Below are positions 26,758-36,532 of a DNA stretch of 64,000 bases, in pieces; within the stretch, counting starts at the first letter, position 1; each line of letters begins with the position of its first letter. Position numbers and translations under genes: made by a program. The DNA is from a virus. The notes under the pieces are model-generated. The model searched no databases and had not been told where the DNA came from. It saw only the letters and a list, made by a program, of their open reading frames with translations. The stretch spans positions 1 to 64,000 of the IMG/VR virus record IMGVR_UViG_3300021961_000054; one strand, written 5' to 3'.

Positions 26758-27929
26758 TGCAAGAACAAAGATATTATTTTAGGATTTCACCAGAAAATAT
26801 AAAAGGAGATATTATTAATGTACCATATACTGGAGAAACAGATATTTCGGTTTTAATTGATCCATGTTGTCCAATAACTGCAACAACTATAAATACGTTA
26901 ACAGGTACAACTGGTGTTTATGTACCAATGCCATCAATATTAAGTGGAGGGACACATGGTGAATCATTATTAACTTGTCTTACATTACCATTATTATTTA
27001 CCGAAAACACAAATGATTTGGGGTATTATACGCCATTTGATGGTGCAATTTATCAAAAAGATTTGGTAAATAACTTTGTGACATCAGCGACAACCTCATC
27101 ACCATACGAGGTTATTTTTTATAACACATCACAAACTAATTTTAAGAAATTTTTATCAATAAATACCTTTGTTGTTGATTGGGGAGACAATTCACCAGAA
27201 ACGACAATAACAAGTTATACTCCAGTAACACATACCTATCCAATTGCAAACACAAATTACACAATAACTATGAAAAGTTATTCACCATGGGGTGTGTCAA
27301 CAGTAAAAAAGGAAGTGATTGTACCATTTACTGGAACAACAATACCAAACCCAAATGGAACTGCATATTTTACTTCAGCGGGTTGTTATTGGAGTGGTAC
27401 GCCAATAAGTTATGACTACTTATTTACTGGTGATTCAAATACAAATATTTCAGATTATAATTCAAGCGGATATACAACAACACCATTCCTTATAACTGGA
27501 TATACTAAAAGCTCATTAAGTGATTTAGCACAATATGGACCAAAATATAATTTATTTGGCGGGAAATACAAATTAAATGTACCAGTGACTGGAACATCAG
27601 GTGATTATGGAATTGTATATGGTCCAGATCCATCTAATACATATACCGCATATACAATAAATGATATTTTGTATTGGGATATAAACGATGGTACTACAAT
27701 ATATTTTTTAACATCAGATGGTATTGTTGATAGTAATTACACATTATCCGCATTAACCAAAAATGAGGCATTACTAAACGTTATTGACGAACCACAAATA
27801 CAGTCAAATCTTTTTGTTGAGAGAGGTAAGATTTCTGGTTTAGAGGCAATACAAAGACTAGGAGAAGTCGATAATTTAGGAGATATTACTAAATATGGTT
27901 ATGGATACTTTAATGTCAAAAAATATTAA
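26757..27929 (+). CDS. Tail protein with PKD-like domain
   Basis: 390 residues. Around residues 140-185 there is a clear PKD-type beta-sandwich: FVVDWGDNSPETT, then THTYPIANTNYTITM and SPWGVST. PKD folds are common in surface-exposed proteins and bind proteins or glycans. The rest is Thr/Tyr/Asn-rich beta structure. The start overlaps the preceding stop by one base. The role is likely at the outer baseplate or fibre. Confidence 0.6.
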   Translation: MQEQRYYFRISPENIKGDIINVPYTGETDISVLIDPCCPITATTINTLTGTTGVYVPMPSILSGGTHGESLLTCLTLPLLFTENTNDLGYYTPFDGAIYQKDLVNNFVTSATTSSPYEVIFYNTSQTNFKKFLSINTFVVDWGDNSPETTITSYTPVTHTYPIANTNYTITMKSYSPWGVSTVKKEVIVPFTGTTIPNPNGTAYFTSAGCYWSGTPISYDYLFTGDSNTNISDYNSSGYTTTPFLITGYTKSSLSDLAQYGPKYNLFGGKYKLNVPVTGTSGDYGIVYGPDPSNTYTAYTINDILYWDINDGTTIYFLTSDGIVDSNYTLSALTKNEALLNVIDEPQIQSNLFVERGKISGLEAIQRLGEVDNLGDITKYGYGYFNVKKY

Positions 27930-27935
27930 ATATAC

Positions 27936-27942
27936 TATTTAT
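27936..27942 (+). promoter_or_regulatory. TATTTAT late-type promoter
   Basis: The motif lies 32 nt before the GTG start of the next structural gene, in a CTATTT/AAATAG mini-palindrome. Confidence 0.45.
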
Positions 27943-27974
27943 AAAAATAGATAAACTTAAATAATTAACTAGAC

Positions 27975-28883
27975 GTGGCAACAGGAACTTATGGAACTAT
28001 TAGACCAGCAGATGTTAGCCCAGATGATGTTGAAATCATATTAAATTACACACCATCTAGGGATGACACACAAAATTTTTTATTAACAAAACTAAACTCA
28101 AAAGAAGTTTTGAAACCATATTTTCATAATTCTAATACTGGTGGAAATGCTAATGTTGAAATTTTAGGTGGTCTATACAATTTAAAACTACCAGCTGATG
28201 TTTTTAATAGATTGGGAATATACACCCTATACATTAGACCAGCTGAAATTAGAACTAAAATAACTGATTGTGGCGTTTTATCAGCACTCCCAAATGTAAA
28301 TGGGATTGTGATTGATATAAATGGAGTACCACCACAATTTAGAAATAAATTTGTAAATCAAGGACTAATTGGTTTTAGAGTTGAGTACTTAAATGATAAT
28401 GGAACTAAAATACCTAATTTCTTTAGGTTAATAACATCTTCTTTTTATTGTGAACCAGTATATCAAAACCTAACAAATACGTCACAAAAAGTTATTAGAT
28501 ACCGGTATGTTGAAAATGCAACAAATCTAATATTTTGTACACTATCACCATCAACATCGCCAACCAACAAACCAAGTGCGATACCATTCATTGGACAACC
28601 AAACCAAAATATAATAATAACAAATACATTCTTTAATCCAATAACAACAGAGGTTGAGATTGTTGAACATGACGTATCAACATTAGCAATTGCTCTATAT
28701 GGTAATCAAACCAAATCAATGGATGATGGGATTTACACAATTTACGATAACCAAAATAATATATATAAACAATACAATCTATTTGAAATTCGAGATCAAT
28801 TTAACAATCTATTATACGAAGTTAGACAAGATCGAGGAACAAATATTGATTTTAGTAAAGCATTTAATAACATAGTCGGATAA
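27975..28883 (+). CDS. Tail structural protein with GTG start
   Basis: 302 residues from GTG at 27975; the next in-frame ATG is far downstream, and the N-terminus ATGTYGTIRPADVSPDDVEI looks complete. The fold appears to be all-beta. The stop overlaps the next ATG by one base. No named family is recognised. It precedes the 998-residue tail protein, so the two are probably made in a fixed ratio as partners. Confidence 0.55.
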   Translation: MATGTYGTIRPADVSPDDVEIILNYTPSRDDTQNFLLTKLNSKEVLKPYFHNSNTGGNANVEILGGLYNLKLPADVFNRLGIYTLYIRPAEIRTKITDCGVLSALPNVNGIVIDINGVPPQFRNKFVNQGLIGFRVEYLNDNGTKIPNFFRLITSSFYCEPVYQNLTNTSQKVIRYRYVENATNLIFCTLSPSTSPTNKPSAIPFIGQPNQNIIITNTFFNPITTEVEIVEHDVSTLAIALYGNQTKSMDDGIYTIYDNQNNIYKQYNLFEIRDQFNNLLYEVRQDRGTNIDFSKAFNNIVG

Positions 28884-31879
28884 TGGCAAATAAATTTACT
28901 TGTCCACCACAAGCCTCAGGTCAGGGGTCGTTTTCAGACAATCTAGTTGGATTCCAACTAGTTGATGGAGGGGGTTTTACACAAGGTAATTTTGAATTTA
29001 CAACAGCTATTAGCGAAAAGCAGGATAGAAATTTTATTATTGGAACATTTTCAGACCCAATATCATTGGATAGTATGAATGTTACCAACATTGAGGAGTC
29101 TAGATTTCTAGTTGCAAAAAATTTCCAAATATACCCAAATTATGATTTAACAAATGTTACAAACTTTACACAATATGGGTCATTATCACTTAGGTTTTCA
29201 AACTCAATAACTAGAATTATAAATTATTTTCCTGCGGCATTAGACGTACAAAAAATTAGATCTAATTTTAGTGTTGGTAATACAGCCGAAAATATAACCT
29301 ATGACCCAATAGATAATGAGACAAAAATTGATATACCATTATTATCTATAAAAAACCCATTAGGGATTGATTATTCAGCAAACGCGGAAAATAATGTAAA
29401 TGCCTTAGAAATCACAGTATCAAATCTAAGGAATTTTAAAAATAATTTCCAAAAGTATGCGGTATATATTGACGAAGAACCATTTTCAATAAATGACATT
29501 GTACCAACAACATTAGATAGTACTCATTTAAGATTATACATCAATGGTAATCCATTCCCAAACCAAACAACATCAGAAAAGAATTTCCTAATAAGACCAA
29601 ATGATATGTATGTCAACAAAGTCTTTAATGATAATTTTGATGGTGTTGAAAATTTCTTATTAAATAGAAATATTACACCAAAATACATGGCATATTTTAA
29701 TGTCCCTAAATTACAAGAAGATGGTAATTATATTTTTACTTACGACTCTGCGGCATTTCCATTAGATGGTAATTGGAATTTAGATATTAGAACAAATGCT
29801 TTTAATCAATACCTAGATAAATTAAATAATTTTGCAATTAATTTTGATGAATATAAAACAAACTTAATATCTAGATTTTTAACAACCGCATCATTAAAAG
29901 AATTCGATACCGCGGATAAAAAAGTTGAGAAGATGTTACAGATATATGGTAGAAGTTTTGACAACACCAAAACTTTTATTGATGCACTTAGCATGATGAA
30001 TTCTGTAAATTATAATGTTAAAAACGATATACCATCTCAGTTACTAACCAATTTAGCACAAACACTAGGTTGGAAAACAAATATATCGCCAATAACAGAA
30101 GATGAATTACTTAATTCTTTATTTAAATCAGAAGATAATACATTTACTGGCGTCTCACAAGGTAAAACACCAGATGAATTAAATTACCAGTACTATAGAA
30201 ATCTAATTTTAAATTCAGCATTTCTATTTAAATCTAAAGGTACTAGAAAATCAATTGAAATTTTATTAAGACTTATTGGCGCTCCAGATTTTTTAGTTGA
30301 TTTTAATGAATATATCTACATAGCAGACCAAAAAATTAATATATCAGAGTTTAACACAAAATACGCCCAAATATCGGGAGGAACCTACGTTAGTCAAACA
30401 CCAGTGTTAGACCCAACAGATACCTTCTCAATTATGGGAGTGCAATATACTGGAACCACGTATCAAACAACAACAACAGATATTAGTGTGACCAACATAG
30501 ACTACCCAATTGATAGCTTTGGATGTCCTAGTATGCCAGTTGAGAGTGAATCATATTTCTTCCAAATAGGTGGGGGTTGGTTTGAATCAACACCACAACA
30601 TAGAATGCCAGAACAAGTTGATTTAACAACAAGTGTTTTTACTGGATCAAATCCAAATTATCAAACAACGTTAAAACCATTCAATTATGGTGATGAATAT
30701 CTAGAAAGATATAGAAATTTCCCATTTATGGATATGGGCTTTAGATTGAGAAGGGTTATTGATAACAAAAAAAGCTGGACTGATAAAGAAATTAATTTAA
30801 GAAATTCATCAGATGGGAACTTTAATGCGTATTATAATATTGGAGAAGAGTGTTTAGCAATTAACGTTAAAAATGTTGATATTATGCTAAACCCAAGTTT
30901 CGGTCTATTATATGATGTTTATACAATGTCAAGAACGTACAACTACCCAATACCAAATGAAGGGCTTCAATACGTCAAACCAACATACTGTAATCCAGAC
31001 CCTATTAATAATTACCCAAGAAGGGGTGGTATTGATTGGACTGAAATAATACCAAAACCAAAAGAAAAAACCTTCTTTGAGTTTGCACAGACTTTTTGGA
31101 GAAATATGATAAATGTTAGAAATAGACAATTTATCACAGACGGAAAAACTGGAGGATACCCAACATTACAATCAATTTATTGGAAATATTTAGAATCAGA
31201 TCAAGCGATTAATATACCAAATGATAATTTTACATATCGTACTATGATTGATTATGTAAATAAATTAGGCGACTATTGGGTTAGATTAATTGAACAAATG
31301 GTTCCAGCAACAACGATATGGAACACTGGTGTTAGGTTAGAAAACTCAATATTTCATAGACAAAAATTTGTATGGAGAAGACAATTTGGTTGTAAGATTA
31401 TACCAATACCTTGCAAACCTTGTGAATTAACAACACAATTATTTGCTTACGATTGTACATTACAAGAAATTACACATTGGTTATACCCATGGAATTATAA
31501 TCCAAATATCGTATCATTTGGTACTATATTAACTGAAACATTAAACACGTATTTAAGTAATCTTGGAATTACATTAAATCAATGTATTTTAAATACCCTA
31601 AACTCACAATGGTATGTTGAAATTAAATTAAATGGAAATATTATAGCTCTTGAACAATTTGCGGAAACAAATGGATATGTACAGACACCAACAAATCAAG
31701 AGTGGGTTGATGGTGTAGCTAACGCCCTACAAACATTAGAAACTAGTGGTATTTATTATGCAATTGACTTAGATAACGAAACAATTATTATATATAATAA
31801 TAACTGTGTACCATACCAATATGACGATGAATTTGAAATCAACGTTGGGATAAACTTTAATATATTATGTAATCAATAA
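28883..31879 (+). CDS. Large tail protein with gpI-like central block
   Basis: 998 residues. The middle (about 430-475) has FLFKSKGTRKSIEILLRLIGAP, a pattern shared with P2 gpI-type tail proteins and wedge proteins that link fibres to the baseplate. The preceding segment is helical with a DKKVEKMLQIYGRSFDNTKTFIDAL stretch. The C-terminal 130 residues form a Cys-containing beta domain ending NVGINFNILC that resembles the end of the next protein (LIIDYDIACVEC), suggesting a shared interaction module. It overlaps both neighbours by one base. Confidence 0.6.
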   Translation: MANKFTCPPQASGQGSFSDNLVGFQLVDGGGFTQGNFEFTTAISEKQDRNFIIGTFSDPISLDSMNVTNIEESRFLVAKNFQIYPNYDLTNVTNFTQYGSLSLRFSNSITRIINYFPAALDVQKIRSNFSVGNTAENITYDPIDNETKIDIPLLSIKNPLGIDYSANAENNVNALEITVSNLRNFKNNFQKYAVYIDEEPFSINDIVPTTLDSTHLRLYINGNPFPNQTTSEKNFLIRPNDMYVNKVFNDNFDGVENFLLNRNITPKYMAYFNVPKLQEDGNYIFTYDSAAFPLDGNWNLDIRTNAFNQYLDKLNNFAINFDEYKTNLISRFLTTASLKEFDTADKKVEKMLQIYGRSFDNTKTFIDALSMMNSVNYNVKNDIPSQLLTNLAQTLGWKTNISPITEDELLNSLFKSEDNTFTGVSQGKTPDELNYQYYRNLILNSAFLFKSKGTRKSIEILLRLIGAPDFLVDFNEYIYIADQKINISEFNTKYAQISGGTYVSQTPVLDPTDTFSIMGVQYTGTTYQTTTTDISVTNIDYPIDSFGCPSMPVESESYFFQIGGGWFESTPQHRMPEQVDLTTSVFTGSNPNYQTTLKPFNYGDEYLERYRNFPFMDMGFRLRRVIDNKKSWTDKEINLRNSSDGNFNAYYNIGEECLAINVKNVDIMLNPSFGLLYDVYTMSRTYNYPIPNEGLQYVKPTYCNPDPINNYPRRGGIDWTEIIPKPKEKTFFEFAQTFWRNMINVRNRQFITDGKTGGYPTLQSIYWKYLESDQAINIPNDNFTYRTMIDYVNKLGDYWVRLIEQMVPATTIWNTGVRLENSIFHRQKFVWRRQFGCKIIPIPCKPCELTTQLFAYDCTLQEITHWLYPWNYNPNIVSFGTILTETLNTYLSNLGITLNQCILNTLNSQWYVEIKLNGNIIALEQFAETNGYVQTPTNQEWVDGVANALQTLETSGIYYAIDLDNETIIIYNNNCVPYQYDDEFEINVGINFNILCNQ

Positions 31880-34110
31880 TGTCATTTCCTTTAGAAATAT
31901 TAAATTTATCAATAACTGGTGATTGTTCATTAGTTAGTGGCGGGTCAATTAACCTTTTATTTACTGGTGGGACAGCACCATTGGCGGTTTATGAAGCACC
32001 AATAACAACTGGATTATTACCCACTTCAGGTTATACATCATTTGATTACACCCTTTATCAAGCTAGTGGATTACCACCCGGTGAATATTTTTTAACTATA
32101 GCAGATTCTTCAGCCTCAATCCCCGATATTGTTATACCATTCAATATTTCATCTGGAAGTACAGTACTAATAGATGCTGAAAATACAACTTGTGGTTTTA
32201 ATAATGGATCAATAACCGCATCAACTAGCAGTAATTTTGGACAAGTAACACTTAGTTTATATAATTCATTAGACAATTTAGTTGAAACACAAATAGCACC
32301 ATACCCAACTTCAACAGCATATTTTACAAATTTATCTGCTGATACATATTATGTTATTGGTGATGATGGTGGTGGCTGCACAGGACAAAGTGCTTCAGTT
32401 GTAATATTACCATCAACAAGCTTTAATTATGGTGCTTATATTGTAAATGACTCAAGTTGTGTATCAACTGAAGGACAAGGAAAGATAATAATAACAGGTC
32501 TTACAACACCAACAAGTGCGTATACAATAAATTGGATTAGTGATGTTAATGGTCAAACAGGAACAACAGTAACAGGATTAACACAAGGACTATATACTGT
32601 AGAAATAACAAATCCTATTGGTTGTACCAATCAACAAGCATTTTTTGTTGACTTAGTACCATTAGTTGGAATTGGCTCTTTAATTGTAACCCAACCCCCA
32701 AGCTGTTTTACAAGTGATGGTGAAGTAACTGTTGTTGTTACTGGTGGTACGGCTCCATATTTTTATGTTGGGTCAAATGGGGATACATTTGTTAATTTTA
32801 GCACATCACAAACATTTACGAATTTACCAGGAGGTTTATTTACTGTGACAGTCACAGACGCTGGACTTTGTAGTGCTTCACAATCGGTACTATTAAATAC
32901 ACCAAATAGTTTTGGTGGAATTACAATACAAACAACAAACTCAACTTGTAGTAACAATAATGGTCAAGTCTCGATTAGTTTAGGATTTGCAGCACCAGGG
33001 TCTTATAATTATAGTATATCTGGTATTAGCGGATCACTATTTTTTCAAGAAAATGGGGTGGGGACACAAACGACATTCCCAAACCTAACATCAGATGATT
33101 ATATAATAACAATTGACAATGGTAGTGGATGTATTTTTACCGGAACAACAACCATTAGTAATTTAGATAAATTTACAATAGGGACTACAATTAGTGGAAC
33201 TACTTGTGGTAGCAATAATGGAGAATTATTAGTTAGCTTATCTTCTGGTACAACAGGTAGTATCGCAACAACACCAGTGTTATATAACTTACAAGGACCA
33301 TTACCTTCACTATCAAATACAACACAACCTATTGGGTATTTCCCAAATTTACAAGAAGGGACATACCAATTAACAGTGACAGACTATAGTGGTTGTTCAC
33401 AAATTGAAACAGTTTTTATTGACCCATCTAGCGCTGTTGATTTTATTTTAGTTGGTACAAACCCATTTACTGGTTATGATGGTGAAATTACGACTTTAAT
33501 TACAAATGGGGTCCCACCATTTACATTAGTTTGGTCTGGAGATGTTATGGGGCAAACAGGCACAACAATAACTGGTTTAACATCAGGAACATACGAACTA
33601 ACAGTTATAGATAGTGAAGGATGTTATAGAACTAGATCAATAACATTAAATGGTACTATATTAGTTGGTGGATATGAATCATACGTTGTATCAACAGAAA
33701 CTTTTTCAGACACAGATTCAGTTAGTAAACGAGGTATACTACAAATGTATAACGAAGGATTTTCTGATTTAACTAGTGGTGATACAAATTGTATTGTAAC
33801 TGGTGCAACATTTACATTAGATGTTATAGTTGGGTCTGAGTCGAAACAAAACTTATTTTATACATCGACAGGTTTAACAGACTATCCATCTGATTATTTG
33901 TGGAGTGAAGCAATTAAAGAAACTTTAAATGAATTTGTTGGTATTGGAGAAGTTATTATAGATTTTAATACAAATAGTATTAAAATAACAAATGATTGTG
34001 ATGAAATTAAAAAAGATTGTAAAAGGGAGACATATAATCTATTAAACGATGAGAAAATCATAATAAATTTAATTATTGATTATGACATTGCTTGTGTAGA
34101 ATGTGCTTAA
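31879..34110 (+). CDS. SprB-repeat tail adhesin/fibre
   Basis: 743 residues with about seven tandem repeats of 70-90 residues over positions 1-590. Each has the SprB plan: Cys, a short loop, DG or NG, an I/V-rich strand, GGTAPY-like turn, then LxxGxYTVTVTDxxGC. Clear copies begin CFTSDGEV, CSNNNGQV, CGSNNGEL and GYDGEI. SprB repeats (PF13573) are the building blocks of mobile gliding adhesins of Flavobacteriia. The final 150 residues form a distinct C-terminal domain. There is no signal peptide, as expected for a virion protein. It probably binds the host surface; the receptor is unknown. Confidence 0.75.
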   Translation: MSFPLEILNLSITGDCSLVSGGSINLLFTGGTAPLAVYEAPITTGLLPTSGYTSFDYTLYQASGLPPGEYFLTIADSSASIPDIVIPFNISSGSTVLIDAENTTCGFNNGSITASTSSNFGQVTLSLYNSLDNLVETQIAPYPTSTAYFTNLSADTYYVIGDDGGGCTGQSASVVILPSTSFNYGAYIVNDSSCVSTEGQGKIIITGLTTPTSAYTINWISDVNGQTGTTVTGLTQGLYTVEITNPIGCTNQQAFFVDLVPLVGIGSLIVTQPPSCFTSDGEVTVVVTGGTAPYFYVGSNGDTFVNFSTSQTFTNLPGGLFTVTVTDAGLCSASQSVLLNTPNSFGGITIQTTNSTCSNNNGQVSISLGFAAPGSYNYSISGISGSLFFQENGVGTQTTFPNLTSDDYIITIDNGSGCIFTGTTTISNLDKFTIGTTISGTTCGSNNGELLVSLSSGTTGSIATTPVLYNLQGPLPSLSNTTQPIGYFPNLQEGTYQLTVTDYSGCSQIETVFIDPSSAVDFILVGTNPFTGYDGEITTLITNGVPPFTLVWSGDVMGQTGTTITGLTSGTYELTVIDSEGCYRTRSITLNGTILVGGYESYVVSTETFSDTDSVSKRGILQMYNEGFSDLTSGDTNCIVTGATFTLDVIVGSESKQNLFYTSTGLTDYPSDYLWSEAIKETLNEFVGIGEVIIDFNTNSIKITNDCDEIKKDCKRETYNLLNDEKIIINLIIDYDIACVECA

Positions 34111-34119
34111 TATATTTTT

Positions 34120-34416
34120 ATGAGTGAAATAACAATAAATACCATTTCAGGACTAACACCACCATATAGTGTTTATGTGTGTAATGTTTATGGCGTTTAT
34201 TGTGAATTTATAGGAGTTACAACAACAACACCAACAACAATAGTATTACCACCAGCTTTTGATTCAGCACCAATTGTGGGGATTAAAATAATTGATAGTA
34301 CTGGTTGCGAGAGATTTAAACTAGTTGAATGTCTTGATTTATCACTAGACGAAAAAGAATTCCAAAATGGAGACACATTTTATTTTATGGATTATGAAAT
34401 ATATCAATTCCAATAA
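34120..34416 (+). CDS. Small single-domain fibre accessory protein
   Basis: 98 residues. ITINTISGLTPPYSVYVC followed by a VGIKIIDSTGCE segment is a one-domain version of the SprB/Ig-like fold. It resembles the 73-residue protein on the other strand at 43063-43284 (IINDISGQTPFNVYVC, then RVIDDNSCE). The two look like paralogues. It may cap or attach a neighbouring fibre. It sits 9 nt after the SprB gene. Confidence 0.55.
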   Translation: MSEITINTISGLTPPYSVYVCNVYGVYCEFIGVTTTTPTTIVLPPAFDSAPIVGIKIIDSTGCERFKLVECLDLSLDEKEFQNGDTFYFMDYEIYQFQ

Positions 34417-34428
34417 CTTAGATTATTG

Positions 34429-34435
34429 TATTTAT
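34429..34435 (+). promoter_or_regulatory. TATTTAT late-type promoter
   Basis: The motif lies 11 nt before the YadA-like fibre gene. Confidence 0.5.
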
Positions 34436-34446
34436 AATTAAAAAAG

Positions 34447-35385
34447 ATGGCGTTATTAACAGATAGAACTTTAGCAACAGGCGTAACATTACAAGATTTA
34501 ATACACATTGTAATTCCAACAGATATTTCACAAAATCCAGCTGGATCATCATATAAAGCAACAATACAACAAATTGGGGACGCATTAAGTGGAAGTAGTT
34601 ATTGGACTTCAGGGTCAACTGGGAATTATTCAGTTAAAACAATTAATGACAGTGGATTAGATGCTATAGGTGAATATTCAGTAGCAAGTGGTTATTTAAC
34701 AACGGCAAGTGGTGATTATTCTTATGCGGAAGGAGTCGAAACAATAGCGTCAGCACCAATTTCGCATGCCGAGGGATATCAAACAATAGCTAGTGGCACA
34801 GCGTCTCATGCTGAGGGTGTGTTAACGATTGCCAGTGGTCAAACAGCCCACTCTGAGGGTTATAATACAATTGCTGGTGGTGTAGCAGCCCACTCTGAGG
34901 GTGGTTATAATCTAGCTTCTGGTGACTTTTCGCATGCTGAGGGTCATGAAACAAAAGCTTCTGGTTATTCTTCACATACTGAGGGTGATAATACTAGTGC
35001 TTCTGGTGATTATTCTCACGCTGAAGGTAGATATACATATGCTAATGGTATGACATCACATGCTGAGGGTTCTGGTACCACTGCTAATGGTGCGGCAACA
35101 CATTCTGGTGGGTTTAATACTAGCGCATTGGGGGACTATTCCTTTATACATTCAAATAATTCAATAGTAACTGGTGATAGAAGTGTTGTTTTGGGTGGTC
35201 AGGGTATAACTGGTACAACAAGTGATACTGTTTATGTTCCAGATTTTGTAATTAAAAAAACCGCATCTGTACCAACTAGCTCTGCTGATGCTGTTGGTGA
35301 AAATGGTTCCATTACTTGGGATAATACTTATTTTTATTGGAAGGCAAATGGGCAATGGCTTAGAGTTTCTGGGTCAACATTTTAA
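34447..35385 (+). CDS. Tail fibre with YadA/Hia-like head repeats
   Basis: 312 residues. An N-terminal attachment segment (about 1-80) is followed by ten or so 14-residue repeats of the type SHAEGxxTxASGxx (about 85-240). These form left-handed beta-rolls in trimeric autotransporter heads and are also used in phage fibres. The C-terminus TWDNTYFYWKANGQWLRVSGS resembles the end of many fibre proteins. The product is likely a trimer that touches the cell surface. It has its own TATTTAT promoter. Confidence 0.75.
   Translation: MALLTDRTLATGVTLQDLIHIVIPTDISQNPAGSSYKATIQQIGDALSGSSYWTSGSTGNYSVKTINDSGLDAIGEYSVASGYLTTASGDYSYAEGVETIASAPISHAEGYQTIASGTASHAEGVLTIASGQTAHSEGYNTIAGGVAAHSEGGYNLASGDFSHAEGHETKASGYSSHTEGDNTSASGDYSHAEGRYTYANGMTSHAEGSGTTANGAATHSGGFNTSALGDYSFIHSNNSIVTGDRSVVLGGQGITGTTSDTVYVPDFVIKKTASVPTSSADAVGENGSITWDNTYFYWKANGQWLRVSGSTF
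34700..35170 (+). repeat. 42-nt coding repeats of the YadA-like fibre
   Basis: About ten 14-codon units share a CA(T/C)GCTGAGGGT core, with variants encoding SHAEG, AHSEG and SHTEG. The units are close enough at DNA level to recombine and change fibre length. Confidence 0.7.
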
Positions 35386-35452
35386 TAATATATTAAAAAT
35401 TTAACTAATCACAAAATAAAGATTTACACTTTTTCTAAAATCAAACTATCTA

Positions 35453-35459
35453 TATTTAT
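35453..35459 (+). promoter_or_regulatory. TATTTAT late-type motif in the gap before the glycosyltransferase
   Basis: CTATATTTATT lies 75 nt upstream of the gene, in a 148-nt gap (35386-35533) that holds nothing else I can recognise. Confidence 0.35.
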
Positions 35460-35533
35460 TTGGTATTTTTAACAAAAAAAATGTATTCATTATTTTAACA
35501 TTTAAATTATATTTAAAAATATAATATTAAAGA

Positions 35534-36508
35534 ATGAATAATTTAGTTTTTGTTACAGCACAACCAGACGTACCTTATTTTCATTGGCAAATAAAATTAT
35601 ATACACATAATTTTATTGAAAAAGGAATTGACCCAAAAAATATACACGTCATTTTAGCCATGGTCCATGGCGCTACAACACAATCAGAAGGTGCTAAAGA
35701 ATTATTAAACCAAGGATATAACGTTCATTTTTATAAAGACGATAGAGATAAAAAGTCATATATCCCAAGTATAAAACCATACCTAGTTTCAAAATGGTTA
35801 GAAGAATATCCAGAATTTGGTAAAGTATTCTTTTTACATGATGCGGACATTATATTTAACAAATTACCAGATTTTGATAAATTATTAAGTGATGATATAA
35901 GTTATTTATCAGATACAATTGGTTATATTGGATATAATTATATTATGGATTGTTGTGATCGATATGAAAAACAACACCCAGAATCAGAAAAAGGACAATT
36001 AATACAAGAAATGGCCAATGTTGTCGGACTAGATGTTGAGACAATTAAAAATAATCAAGAAAATTCTGGTGGAGGCCAGTATATTATAAAAAATACAGAT
36101 TATAAACTTTGGGATAAGATATACAAAGATTGTACACCATTATATAATCAAATGTTAGATTACCAAAGAAGATTCCCAATAAATCCTGGTCAAATACAAT
36201 TTTGGACGGCAGAAATGTGGTCAGTACTTTGGAATTTATGGTTAGTTGGTAATGAAACCAAAATAACAAAAGAGTTAGATTTTTCTTGGGCAACAGACGA
36301 TATAAAAAGGTATGAAGAAATGCCAATACTTCATATGGCAGGTGTAACAGATAATTTAAAAGATGTTAAATTTTATAAGGGGGATTATATTAATAAAGAC
36401 CCAATCAAATCATTAATAAATAACCCAAACCATTTTGATTATATTGATAAAAATAGTTCTACAATAAAATATATCGAATTAATGAAATCTTTTATAAAAA
36501 ATAAATAA
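35534..36508 (+). CDS. GT-A-type glycosyltransferase-like protein
   Basis: 324 residues. It begins NNLVFVTAQPDVPYFHWQIKL, has a DxD motif in FFLHDADIIF (Asp103, Asp105), and later GGGQYIIKNTDYKLW and PILHMAG, all in the order expected for a nucleotide-sugar-dependent GT-A enzyme. The DxD pair would hold the metal and sugar nucleotide. The gene stands alone among fibre genes, so fibre proteins or host surface glycans are possible acceptors; T4-type DNA glucosylation is less likely from this context. The donor sugar cannot be told. Confidence 0.6.
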   Translation: MNNLVFVTAQPDVPYFHWQIKLYTHNFIEKGIDPKNIHVILAMVHGATTQSEGAKELLNQGYNVHFYKDDRDKKSYIPSIKPYLVSKWLEEYPEFGKVFFLHDADIIFNKLPDFDKLLSDDISYLSDTIGYIGYNYIMDCCDRYEKQHPESEKGQLIQEMANVVGLDVETIKNNQENSGGGQYIIKNTDYKLWDKIYKDCTPLYNQMLDYQRRFPINPGQIQFWTAEMWSVLWNLWLVGNETKITKELDFSWATDDIKRYEEMPILHMAGVTDNLKDVKFYKGDYINKDPIKSLINNPNHFDYIDKNSSTIKYIELMKSFIKNK

Positions 36509-36513
36509 ATGAT

Positions 36514-36520
36514 TATTTAT
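36514..36520 (+). promoter_or_regulatory. TATTTAT late-type promoter
   Basis: GATTATTTATATA lies 12 nt before the next start. Confidence 0.5.
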
Positions 36521-36532
36521 ATATAAAACAAT

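Noticed and set aside
34700-35170. CRISPR-like array from regularly spaced repeats.
   Set aside because: The units are 42-nt coding repeats in frame, giving a YadA-like protein; there are no unique spacers.
35386-35533. Possible small gene or RNA in the 148-nt gap.
   Set aside because: No reading frame of useful length and no strong stem; only a promoter-like motif is visible.
35534-36508. T4-type DNA base glucosyltransferase.
   Set aside because: The sequence has a GT-A DxD pattern, unlike the GT-B fold of T4 alpha- and beta-glucosyltransferases, and no hydroxymethylase gene is seen here.
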